The translations under genes and the position numbers were made by a program. This document shows, one piece after another, positions 11,678 through 22,607 of a stretch of DNA of 64,000 bases (position 1 is its first letter; each line of letters starts with the position of its first letter). The stretch lies in contig OZ038462.1 in assembly GCA_964036295.1 (NCBI GenBank), forward strand, positions 41,211,680-41,275,679. The letters are read 5' to 3'. This DNA comes from Plumapathes pennacea (lineage: Eukaryota > Cnidaria > Anthozoa > Antipatharia > Myriopathidae). The notes beneath the pieces are model-generated. The model worked only from the letters and a program-made list of their open reading frames with translations. It searched no databases and was not told the DNA's origin.

Positions 11678-12733
11678 TGCAAAGAAAAGTCAAGTATGTG
11701 AATGGGATAAATTCGGAGCGGCTTCTCAGTTTATGATTGGATGTATTTCGTATGACATCGATGACGAAATTGGGTACCAAAGAAAGAATGGGTGTTGATT
11801 AGAAGTTATACTGGATTATATAATTATGAATAATCTGCGGAGCGTGTGTATTCACGACGGCAGCGGACACCAAACGAAACTGGAAATCTTTAATGTTTCA
11901 GAATGATACAAAAATAAAAGGATATTTAGTTTAGAAAACAGGCCATAGCTGTAATTCCAAGAACAGTGTTGTTTTATAAATGAAACGCGTCAAGAAAAGT
12001 TTTCCAAAAATATACAAGAGAACCTGTCTCTTGTGAGATTGTGAGAAATGTCAGTCGCTTCGTTCCAAGGCTCCTGTCTCTATTCCGGCCCCCAATAGGG
12101 AAAAGAACCTGGGAACAAGGGCGGTCTAAAAGTTCACTGATTGGACTGTTCGAAACGGTTTAAAGTCTCAATAACAGTTTAGGATTATTTCATGTCTAAT
12201 TAGCAAGGGGCGTGTCAAACGTGGCAATGCCTCGACTATCAAGCTGATCGCCGTGTGAACCAATTTGGATCAGTTTATTATGCGGGAAAACAATTCGGGA
12301 GAGAGCAATAAAGGTTTTTGCAATAAGCCACTTTCACGAGTCGTGCGCGCGCGGTTCACAAACTTGAGATATTCTGGCGGGCCACCTGATGATAAAACTT
12401 GGCGGGCATAGTGGAGAACTGATTCTTTGATCAAAATGCAATGATGTAGAAACAAAACCAAGCTCAGCTGAGATATTCACTTGACGACAGACACTCGTTT
12501 ATACCGGCAATAAAATTAAACACTATTTGCTAGTGCGCATGACTGTAAAAGAGGCTTATTCAGTTATTGCAATGACGTTTGTTGTCTAAAAATGGTTTTG
12601 ACTACAGTTTCAGCGCGTCGATGAGTCTTCATAGTTTTATCTAACCATTTTCGATATTTCCTTAGATACGAATTTCGCAGAAATTCACGAGAAAACATTT
12701 TTAAACAGATGCCTTGTTTGTATAGGTAATCGT

Positions 12734-12878
12734 ATGATTTCTCGTGCAATTTGGAATAAATTAGCAAGAGTAAATTTTTCAAAGGCCACAAAATTGCACG
12801 AGCGCCGCGCGAGTGCAATTTGTGGTCTTTGAAAAATTTACGAGTGCTTATTTATTCCAAAATTGCACGAAAAATCAT
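12734..12878. repeat. Long palindrome, arms about 70 bp
   Basis: Left arm words CTCGTGCAATTTGGAATAAA, GTAAATTTTTCAAAG, CCACAAAATTGCACGAG recur inverted on the right (CGAGTGCAATTTGTGG, CTTTGAAAAATTTAC, TTATTCCAAAATTGCACGA). Centre near 12803. Confidence 0.8.
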
Positions 12879-12890
12879 TTTATTACTTGT

Positions 12891-13132
12891 TAATAACATG
12901 CATACAATAATTTACGCCGCGCAATTTTTTTCAATTTCGTTACAATTTACAAGTGTCTCTCAGGAACTTTGTTTTCTCGCAAATAGAATACACGCCCTTT
13001 TGTTTTGTTTGGCTTCGCAAATACGCGCGCCAGCTGTCGGCAATTTTCAATTTCAAATTTCTGCACTGTTTGGGATAAATTGACGTGCGCTCAGCCAATC
13101 AGAATGCAGAAATTATTGTATGCATGTTATTA
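12891..13132. mobile_element. MITE with perfect 23-bp terminal inverted repeats
   Basis: Left TAATAACATGCATACAATAA (extends to 12913) and right TTATTGTATGCATGTTATTA (from 13113, arm from 13110) are exact inverted copies. 242 bp, non-coding, adjoining the palindrome on its left, so the two may form one composite element. No clear target duplication. Confidence 0.7.
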
Positions 13133-13361
13133 GGGCCAAAATAAATCTCGCCGCCACGATTTTACGACCAAACCGAGTATTGTTATAAATGTGTAAAATA
13201 GTCATGAAATATCTGCGTAATAAAACTATTGCCTATACTATTCTTTGTCTCCAAAATTCCATTGTACCCCGCGCACCCCAACACCCCTTGGCCTTCAAAG
13301 CCCCCAACACAAGCCACACCCACGTTTAATGACGTCACGCCTGCCTTCCAGAGGCACGTGC

Positions 13362-16300
13362 TCACCAAACCTCGCATTTTTTCTTCGGATTCATTGGACT
13401 TCCAGTAGGACATTGGAATGCCTTGGAAAACTCGTCAAAGTTTGATAATGTCCCTATCACCCTGCAGGAAATCAAAGAGACAAACGTTTGCCCATACTGT
13501 GTGACGTCATAATCCAAGATGGCGGCCCGCGGGAAATTCAAACGAATCTTGTAGCCAGGAATATCAGGCCGTAAATAGCTGCCACAACGTTTGGTTTTTA
13601 ACATTCTTATTCCGAACAGACGAAATACTAATCTAGTCAGTTTCTCCTGCAAGGATAAAACATCATTCCGAAACCGGCAAAATGTGTTTCTTGGCCATAT
13701 AAACTAGGTCTTTTTTACTTTTGCCACTTTCTCAATTAGTTTCCCACAAATGAAACCATTTTGGGTTTCGTTGTTTTCATTTCGGAATAGTCGCAAAAGA
13801 ATGCACAACGTCAGATGACTCGACCCTCACCTGAATTTAGGAGGTGCGTGAATTTCACTCAACGTGGCAATGTATTCTGTTTTGGGACGAGCGTGACTAC
13901 AATATTCCTGCAAGAAAATAACGGAGTCGGACATAGGTCAGTTTTTGATCAACTGTCGAATGTAACTGTGTGATGGTTTTGCATTAATTTTTCCTCCAGT
14001 CACAATAGATGCTCACCTGAGCGTAACCAATGAAGAAAAGTTGTTCGTTGGTATAGTTAAGGCCGGGTAGGACTGGTTCCTGACCGTCGTTTTCCTGAAG
14101 CCATGTGTGATACGCCTTCAGACAAAAAGGAAAAGGTCAGTCGTTTTCGACAGTCATCTGAAAACCGCTCTGTGCTGGATACACCGTAAAAAACGTGTTG
14201 CCTGAGGTTTCGAGCGTTATTCCTTCAGTCATTAAGCATCAGTAAGTCCAGCATGTATCGTACATATCAGTTAGTGGTACTTACGAAATATGACAGTTTT
14301 GTTCCTCCATTGTCGGCGATATTTTCACCAAGTGTCACTTTACCACTTACCTAAAAAGGCCAGAGGGACAAAGATAAAAAGGGGAGGATTGTTGGATTCC
14401 GATATTTTAAGAGAGTTTGTATGGTTCGAGAGAAAGGTTTGCTGTCTGGAATTTGAAGTGACACCAGTGCCTCAAGACTTGGCTTTATACTTAAGACTCT
14501 TTTTATTTTGGGCATTTAAACGTGAAAGCCTAAGATAATACTTTTAACGTGCGACAACTCAGCTGACTCAAATAAACGGATCGCGGTCTACAGGAGGAAG
14601 ACATGGGAAACTTACAGGGTACTTATCCATGATCTTGTACTTGGAATACTGTTCTTCTATGCACGTGGCTCTCTTCTCGAACTCCGCCAGTGATGACTTG
14701 CTCCACCACTCCTTCACGATGTCGCCGTTTTTGTCAAACCTGCGGCCTGGAGAAGAGTTTGGGTTACCAGAATTTAAGTTGCAGCTTCGATGCCATTTTT
14801 TTTCTTTTTGTGTGGGCGCATTTCTTGTTACTCACCAGTGTTGTCAAATCCATGCGTCATCTCGTGGCCAATGATAGATCCTACTGCTCCGTAGCTTAGA
14901 GATCTAAAACGTCACAATAGAAAATTAATCAGTGCATTAAATTATACCCCGCTTTCACTAGCAGAATACTCATGTAGTCTACAAACCGCAGTCCAGTTTT
15001 CCCATACGTTAAAACACACTTTAGTCCAAATACTGTTACAGTCATGCATTTGAGACCTATATATCCGTATAAATGTTAGAATATAATATAGTTTGTGCAA
15101 GTTTTAAATGATTATTGAATTGACCATGTATAGAGCCAGTTTTATGACCAAACTAAGAAAAAAGAGGCGATTTTTCTTTTCTCACCTTGGAACCTGGCCG
15201 GTGTAAAAGAATGGCGCCTGCAGAATTCCAGCGGGGATTACTAAGAACAGAAACAAAAATATTTTTCCAGCAAAATTTTCCCGCAAAGCACAGACAGAAG
15301 CTGAGATAAAGGGACCATCTTCACATCAGGCATGCAGTTAGGACCTACTCTACTGCGTGCTACGCCGCACAACAACAACAAATAAGGTTAATAGAGGTAG
15401 GATGTTACATTTTGCACTTGTGTTGTAACGGTGTTACGCGGACAAGTTGCTGAGAATACTGCACAGTGTAACGGCATGATAAGAATGTGAATAAATTACG
15501 GAGCTGGTAAAGATAAGGGTCAGTCCTTGCCTATTTCGTTTTCGTAGAACTGGTACATCGCATTAATGGTCTGGGGAAACATGGGCCATCTGCAATATGA
15601 AAATCCAACGTATCAACCTTTAAATTGCTTCTATTCTTTCTTCTCTCTGAGTCAAAGGCTCAGTGTCTCAATGCCTCGGATCAGGTACAAAATGTGCACC
15701 ACACCTCCGATTGGCTCTCTGTTATTAGACCTGCCACTGCTTTACGCATTAGTCTAATCATGTGGCACCAAAATTCTAGTCGTAAACCAGTTTAACAAGT
15801 TTTCTTCTTCCTCGCGCTTGCCCATAATGTCCATGTTCAGTGGTCAAATAGATTGACGAACTGAAACCTCTGGTACCCGCGGGGTAACATCAAACGTGCA
15901 TGGACACATAAACGTTTGGTTTTGAGCTGTGTAGTGTCACTTACTTCTCTCGGTCAACTGCTTTTCGGAGCTTTGAGAAGAGTCGTTTTCTGACCCATTC
16001 ATCCACATTCACGTTGTTGTTGAAGAATTCCTTTGCGCTGATGTTGAGCTGGGTTCGAAAAAAACTATGTATCAGTTGGGGCCGGGGTGGCGCAAAAAAA
16101 AAAAAAAAACCTCAAAATTAGAGGACTTTGTCCTAGCGTCCCAACATTTTTGACCAGGATTGTAGTATTCTCTGGAAAGAACAAGAAGACTCAAAAATAA
16201 CAACAACAACAACAGGAAGGGTAACGCTTACTAAAGACAAAGAGGACTAAATATTTTGCCTTTGCAGGGACCTTTGAAGACAGTGTTGATTTTCACATAA

Positions 16301-19300
16301 TTATAATCTGTGTCTGTGTCCCTACCGATGAAAACCTCTTTTTGAGTTCCCTTGGCTTGACTACGTACTTTGCATACCCGATCTTACTTCCCAGAGCATC
16401 GGCCTGTTGGACAAAATGCAGCGAAACTTGAGTGGAAATCAAATGACCAGTTTCATGGATGTTGATCACTCTACAAAAACAACAACACTGCAAATAACTC
16501 TAAAGATAAAGTATAAATACAATAACTTTGACTTGATGAGGCACTCTGTCATAGTAATTCTGGATTCCAGCATTGTGTAAAACTCAAGTCCTCCAGAGTC
16601 TTGGATATAGAGCTGTTTTTGGATGAGTGTCGAAAGTTATCGTCTGTTGCTTTAGTTTTGCGTCTTTTTAGGCTTTTTTTATTGATCCAAAGATATTTTG
16701 ACGGCATGTAATCTCGGCCAATCATGAACAAGTACGAAATCCTAGCTATTACTCTATAATAGTTGTTTTTAGCGCAAAAATCCTCAGTGTACTGACATAG
16801 ACGAATTCTCATGCTCAGAGAAGAGTTCAGTTTTATTTTGATGACAACTCGCAACCCATGTTTGGCATTTTTTGTCATGCACCTTGTCAAAGACGTGTTT
16901 GGTCGTGGCGTCGTCTATCCATTCGTGATCTTTTACTCTTTTCTTGAAAGTCTTCTTGATTTCGTTGATCATACTGTGCGTCTGAAATATCGACAAACGG
17001 GAGATTATTACAACGTGAAGTGTTGATAATCACAATTATTAACGGAAATGTCCAGTATGTCTTGCGCATCACTTGTATCGGTACAATGACTTTCGCACAC
17101 TATCTTGTGCAAGATAGTACGTCAAACTTGCGCACATTTTCGTTTTCACGCACGTTTTCTAAATACCGCCCCTAGTTCCTGAGTAGTCGTTCTGGTCTGC
17201 GTCTTGCGCACTGACGTTTTGAGTGTTAGTTCTTTGTAAAAAATATGTGGGCTAACGTTTTGAGTGTTAGTCCTTTGTCAGAGCAAATCGGCTTTCAGCT
17301 TATCCACATCAACCTTTCCTTGATACATTCTACGGCTTCTACCTGGGCCTGACTCAACCCCTTCGGATAACGTACCTTCTCTATAGTGGACTGGTTGAAA
17401 AATTTTTCGACATACAGCGTGCCAATTGGCACACCCATGTTGTCATTGGTCACGCCGGTACAAATTCTCCATCGCGGGTCAGTATCCTTGACGCCCGATA
17501 TTTTCTCGTTGAAGTCAGCTCTAGCTTTGCGGAAATCGTCAGACAGCAGACTGACTTTGTCGCGTATCATTTGCCAGACAACGTAGTTGGACAGTAGTCT
17601 GATAAAGAAGATCAGCAGTGAGATGGTGGCCATTGATAACTGAACTTAACGCCCCAGAGAGAACGTGTATAAAGAAAGGTGATTCATTCATTCATTTATT
17701 CAGCTAATTTCGATTTTCAAAACAAATTATGTGATTGCTTTGGTGTTGCGACTATGGTTTCTGATAGGTCCAAACAAGTTTGGCAGCAGTCTGACATCAG
17801 GAACAAACGCAAGTAATAAAGTGGCAATGACGTTTTCTCGCACTGTTGATTGGTTTTTTCTTCAAACTAAAACCAGTCCCAAATAAGTCTGCCTTCAATC
17901 AATCAATCAAACTTTATTTATACACGATAAAAGTTTAAAGCTACAGCTTCTGATTGCTTAAAATAGCCTCTGACAGCCTTTGTGATCGGCTCTGTCGTTA
18001 TAGTTTAGTTTTGGTTTTATGAAAGTTATTCTAAAGCAGATCTAACGAATTTATCAATCGATTTGTCTAGTGATCAATGAAAGACAAAATATACTTACTC
18101 TTTGGGTGTGTCTCGCATGATCTTTGTTACTTCACGCAAATATAATGGAGATGTAGCGAGAACTACGTCAGCATCCGTCACATTCGCGCCTTGGAACACT
18201 GCGCGCATGTGCCGTAACCATGGGAACTGAGACACGAACAGGGATGAAGTGATGTGAGCAGTGAATGTTCACGTTGTAATTGTTGTGGATAAAGAAAACG
18301 TGGTAGTCACGGAGTTAGTTCGTGAAACTCTACCGTGTCTATCTAGTATAGACTTTCCGGAAAGTTTAGTTGGAAAGACGCTTTATAGTCAACTCCCATG
18401 CAGTCGTTTTGATATAAACAGAGGCCCGGGTCCAGACAGATAGTTTCTTTTTCTTTTATCAATGGGGCTCACGTATGAGCCTTCAAAAATTGCACAGCCG
18501 GCTGTATTTCAAGCCGTCTGGCGGGGTATTGGGAAAAGTTTTCAATCAGCAATAACCGCACCTCGGATAAACCTCACTGGTTACGGTAATGCCACTGCGC
18601 AAAGCTAAACAATGTAGGCTGCTCTGAGTATAATGATTGATGAGAGGGTTTTGTTCAAATGTGGGATGCAAGTAATGGTGGATGACGTCACGGCAGGGTG
18701 GCTCTAGTGTGTGAGTGTCTACTCGACGTTCTCAGTTCGTTACCTCGGGAACCAGCTTGATAAGATTGTGTAGTTTCATCCGGCGATAGATACCTTCCGC
18801 CTTTGCTTCAGCTGTGGTAGTGAACTGAAAATGCAAAAAAAGAAAGACATTTACTTGACATATTTTGTTTGTAAGTGCGTTATTGCGTGCATACACACTT
18901 CCATGCGCGTAAGGGTCAAACGCCGTACTTTCACATGAGCCGAACTCAATTCAAATGAGCAAAATTCATTGTTTCAGCTATTTTGCTTTGAATTCGGCTC
19001 ATTTGAAGTACGGCGTTTGACCCAGACCTAAACGTATTTGTGTGTATTTATATGCAAAAGCGACAGAACGCAACAAACACTTCCAAGAGAATGCCTTACC
19101 TTCGCTAGTTTAATTTCAAAGTCCATGATTTGTCTCATTTTCTTTGAGGTGTCGCACTTCGTTTTCAAAAGTTTCGCAACTTTTGCCATGTACTCCACGT
19201 AAGTTTGAACCATCTGCCAAGATGCACGAGCTATTTAGTAAACTACGTGGTATCGTTCCATAAAATAACGTTGACTAACAGAAGAACAAATATAGTTATA

Positions 19301-20861
19301 CAGTAAAACCTGTATTAAGCGGACACCCATGGGGAATTGTGAAGTGTCCGGCTTAATTATGCAAGTATAAAGTTTACGGTATCTGACTGGGTAGCAGACT
19401 TATCGGGACTTTGACAACTTTCCGTTAAATAAAGGGCCGCTTAATATACAGCCTTTGACTCTACCACTATCTGTTATTTTGAGTAATATTGTTTACATCA
19501 CTGCACGCTTTAAACTGGGTTGTTCTGTCTCGTCCCTATAAATAGTCGTTTAACATTTAGTAAGAGTCCCTCGCACTTTTTACAGTGTGTTGCAGCAAAG
19601 AATCTTGTTTGCCTCTTATTTAAAACCTTCTCGTTAATATTTGCTTCTTACCTCTGGATGCTTGAAATAAATTTCGCGCTGAAGGCTGAGTCCAGATTGT
19701 TCAATCTGTTATATAGGAATAAAATAGCAGTGTCGCTTTAAACTTGATGAGTCGTACTTTATATAACACATAATCTGAGTACTTGCCGAGCAGTGAACGT
19801 TTGTTTAGCCTGTCCCTGTTTCAGTTGTAGAGGGCGCACCGTCGGCTTCCATTGATAACAGTTCTCAGAGCTGACAGAACTTAACCGACGTTAAATAAAG
19901 CGCTTTACTTTACCGTATTTTTTTTAAGTGTGATAGAATGTATATATTAGAATTATTGTAAAAATAGGTAGACACTGTTAATTATTATACGTTTGACTCG
20001 TCTTTCTGAGAGATTCGCTCGCATTCTGGCAATCCCCTCTTTCTGTGTCTCTCGTGTTCTAAGTTCTAAGTGTGTCTCTCTGTGTCCGTCTCTGCTTCTC
20101 TCCCTCCCCACCCCTCCTTCCCCAGTCTTTACCTTAATGAGATGCTTGGTGGAATTAAGATGATCATTTGTGATTTCAAGAGAAAAGAATGGAGAGGCCG
20201 GATAGTAAGTACTCTGCAGTTCGCGCATAACCCGATACACGTCCCACTCAGACTTATTCCAGCTGCCATCTCCACATATGCTCCATGAACCAATCTTGCG
20301 AATATATTCCTGCAGGGGCCTGGGACCGAGTCGGTTGATCTCGGTTTCATCCATACAAGACTTATAAAAGTCCTTCGCTTTCGTGTACGGATTTCTCTCA
20401 GAAGAATTTACGTCATCATCCAGAAACCGTGAATGCGAGTGTTCTAACAAACCTCTAAGCTGATCCTCAATCTCTTTCGATAGTTTAGTGAAAGTGGAGT
20501 AATCATTGTAACTATTTGGAATAGGATGTTTTCTGATCCAGCCACCACAGGAGAACATATAAAAGTCATCACACGGGCTCACTGAGGTGTCTAAAGAATC
20601 CTTCAATAGTCCTGCTACTCGAAGGCATTCTGGTGCAGTACAAACGTTCGGTTGATTGGAGTCGTCGCTTCGTGAAACTCTCTTCTCTTTTGTAAACATG
20701 TAAAGATTGCGTCGCTCTAGATGTTTCTGTTTGGCGCCTGGCTTTTCAAGATGCAGGCCCCGGGTAACATAGAAAAGCGATCCGACCACAAGCGCTGTGC
20801 CAAAAATTATTGGAACGACCCGATTGCGTATCTCTCCCATGACCGGAGTTAAGAAACTCAA
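13362..20861 (-). CDS. M13 zinc metallopeptidase (neprilysin / endothelin-converting-enzyme-like), complete
   Basis: Seventeen coding exons on the minus strand: 20861-20133, 19705-19652, 19213-19100, 18824-18744, 18226-18099, 17598-17376, 16981-16883, 16403-16326, 16048-15945, 15589-15531, 15240-15186, 14903-14836, 14746-14616, 14350-14285, 14115-14017, 13907-13831, 13461-13362. The total of 2265 nt gives 754 residues, the usual M13 length. Seen: a short cytoplasmic N-terminus and one signal-anchor helix (about residues 15-33), so type II topology; the Cys-rich start [16 protein letters not shown]; substrate-site [15 protein letters not shown]; zinc site HEMTH (588-592); GENIAD (Glu650 third ligand, Asp654); and the ending KKCEVW. 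Role by family: ectoenzyme that cuts small peptides on the amino side of hydrophobic residues. The C-terminal end resembles ECE more than neprilysin. Oddities: intron 10 has a GC donor (15530-15529), the small exon at 19705-19652 is easy to miss, the usual Asp two residues before the transition-state His is Glu ([10 protein letters not shown]), and intron 4 carries a U4 snRNA gene on the same strand. Confidence 0.95.
18464..18606 (-). ncRNA. U4 spliceosomal snRNA, copy A (inside intron 4 of the M13 peptidase gene)
   Basis: Read on the minus strand from 18606, the sequence begins AGCTTTGCGCAGTGGCATTA. It continues with the U4 5' stem-loop and k-turn region (GTGAGGTTTATCCGAGG), the U6-pairing stem segments, the central AAAACTTTTCCC block, an Sm site AATTTTTG, and a 3' stem-loop GGCTCATACGTGAGCC. 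This is the canonical U4 order and the length of about 143 nt matches. U4 pairs with U6 in the U4/U6.U5 tri-snRNP. It is expected to be transcribed by RNA polymerase II from its own promoter. The downstream AT-rich stretch at 18443-18463 (RNA sense GATAAAAGAAAAAGA) resembles a 3' box. Both the host gene and U4 are on the minus strand. The 3' end is set by homology and may be off by a few bases. Confidence 0.96.
18607..18700 (-). promoter_or_regulatory. Putative snRNA promoter of U4 copy A
   Basis: About 90 bp immediately upstream of U4 copy A is nearly identical to the same interval upstream of copy B (22152-22245), with only scattered substitutions; similarity falls away beyond it. It contains a palindromic TGACGTCA (CRE/ATF-type) at 18683-18690, 77-84 bp before the RNA start, at exactly the same spacing in both copies. 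The proximal sequence element should lie in the conserved -40 to -70 part, but cnidarian PSE consensus is not known to me, so no exact box is given. Confidence 0.55.
19828..19915 (+). mobile_element. SINE S1, 3' fragment
   Basis: AGAGGGCGCACCGTCGGCTT, CCATTGATAACAGTTCTCAG and a TTAAATAAAGC..TTTACTTTACC tail match the 3' half of the SINE at 35785-36062. Lies in the first intron of the M13 peptidase gene. Promoter half absent. Confidence 0.75.
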
Positions 20862-22008
20862 CTTTACACTCCGTGGGAATTAGACTTGCCCAGTCGTATG
20901 CCACTCCAGGGTCACTGTGAATTGGAGGAGAAGGTTCGCTGTGCTGAATCAGGGAAGGCAGAATCCCTTTAGGGAGCCGTCAGATCATGACCATTGTAAG
21001 GCTTCGTTTTGTTAGCTCATGGTATAAATATAGGGGCTTATCTTTGTGAGAGTGTGAATTTTTTTGCCGACACCTGTTCGTTCGGACTACCCGTTACTTT
21101 GTCATAACATCATTTAAAGCTAACGCCTCGTCGGGCCGGCTCGTAAACAGCCAATCAACTCTCTTCATTAGCATGGCAACCAGGGCCCGTTAGTGCGTAA
21201 ACTGCTGTCAAGCAACGAAATTCCACTTCTAAAGGAGAACGTCCTAAGTTAGTCTATTCGCTGTTTGCAGAATTCATTCCATTTTTCTTTTTCTTCTGTT
21301 TTTTTTTTTTCTTCTGCTTTTTGGCAGGACACAGTCAGGAAAAACGTATTGTAGATGTAAATCAAACTGTGTGTATCTTCTTTTTAAACTCATTCTGTAA
21401 TGCAACCCTGCTCGACACCCTCTTCACTCCCCGAGATCATTATACAGATTCTCCCAACTGATGAAGAAAAAATGTATGAGTGATGCAGTGAGAAATGATT
21501 AGTTTTATCAGTGTTCGTTTGCATGAGTAAATACCGAGGCTAAATTCGATGTTGTATGTCCTTGGCGAGAGATTTTGAGAATGAAAACTATTGTTGCCGA
21601 TTTTAACTTTTCTGAAGCGCCTCGGGGTCCAGTGTTCACGTCAAACTGGCAGCCAGAACACTTCACTTCACCAAGCGGGTGTTCCCGGTGTTTCTCTGTT
21701 ATATTCTATCGGTTCACCAGGTACTCACATCGGCTACTGCGCCTGCGCCACCAAAAAGACCGATGAAAGTGGGCAAGACAAACAATAAGAGATCGCGCGT
21801 TGTTGAAGAAGTGAATATAGGAATGTCGTCAGAAAGATAACAGACCACCACAGGGAGGAATCTAAATGACCACCAAGAGGTTGATGCGCTTTGTTAAGAG
21901 TGAGTAGAAACGAATCTTTTAATTTCAGCAGTTGGTGTCATCTTGTATGAACAAGCATCTCCAGACTGAGCGAGACAAATTTCTTTGGTTTCTTTTTCTT
22001 TTATCAAT

Positions 22009-22151
22009 GGGGCTCACGTATGAGCCTTCAAAAATTGCACAGCCGGCTGTATTTCAAGCCGTCTGGCGGGGTATTGGGAAAAGTTTTCAATCAGCAATAA
22101 CCGCACCTCGGATAAACCTCACTGGTTACGGTAATGCCACTGCGCAAAGCT
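22009..22151 (-). ncRNA. U4 spliceosomal snRNA, copy B
   Basis: Second U4 gene on the minus strand, starting at 22151 and identical to copy A over the 143-nt RNA as far as I can read. It has the same 5' end AGCTTTGCGCAGTGG, the Sm site and the 3' hairpin. It lies between the divergent M13 peptidase (start 20861, minus) and arfaptin (start 22608, plus) genes, about 3.5 kb from copy A. The same AT-rich 3' flank (21988-22008) and the same upstream promoter block are kept. The pair is therefore a segmental duplication of a complete transcription unit, not a retro-copy. Confidence 0.96.
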
Positions 22152-22245
22152 AAACAATGCAGGCTGCTCTGAGTATAATGACTGATGAGAGGGTTTTGTT
22201 CAAATGTGGGATGCAAGTAATGGTGGATGACGTCACGACAGCGCG
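22152..22245 (-). promoter_or_regulatory. Putative snRNA promoter of U4 copy B
   Basis: Upstream block matching that of copy A, with TGACGTCA at 22228-22235 (77-84 bp upstream of the RNA start). It ends about 360 bp before the arfaptin start codon, so the same interval may also influence the divergent arfaptin gene (inference). Confidence 0.5.
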
Positions 22246-22607
22246 GCTCCAGTGTTTATTGTACTGAATGAGTGTCTGCTCGACTTTGTCAATTCATATT
22301 TACTGTTAACAGATTGGCGTTGACGGCAAGTATGGACTAAAGGTCAGCATTTTTTGCGTTATCCGGGAGTCTGGGCACAACTCGACGGCCGTAAAAGAGT
22401 AGAAATAGTGTAGAGTGTAGAATAGTGTAAAAAAGTAAATGTTATGATATCCTAAACGTGTAAAATTCCCATGTAAATCGAGGCCTGGAGAATTCGATGG
22501 TTCCGGATTGTAGCCTTGAACTCTTTGGCCGGAAATAAAGAGAATAAATGACGTAACTTTTGCAGCAAACTCCCCGGATGTAACACGTCACGTCACCAGT
22601 TTTCAAA

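Larger units (their letters stand above)
10942..13361. other. Convergent spacer between FGFR-like and M13 peptidase genes
   Basis: Both genes end into this 2.4-kb interval, so it should hold their 3' UTRs. It also holds three inverted-repeat elements, listed separately (11482-11677, 12734-12878, 12891-13132). No gene-like open frame. An AATAAA-type word occurs near 11912, but neither 3' end can be fixed. Confidence 0.6.
20862..22607. other. Divergent spacer between M13 peptidase and arfaptin
   Basis: Holds U4 copy B with its promoter, and a degenerate P1 MITE at about 21410-21590 (CAGATTCTCCCAACTGATGAAG, GTATGAGTGATGCAGTGAGA). Poly-T/pyrimidine tract 21285-21320. The promoters of both protein genes must lie here; no TATA box is evident. 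Confidence 0.6.

Noticed and set aside
12060..12125. Small inverted repeat resembling the ends of the 1.17-kb element (CGTTCCAAGGCTCC / CCTGGGAACAAGG)
   Set aside because: Short and imperfect with no target duplication; could be a chance hairpin or a very old remnant.
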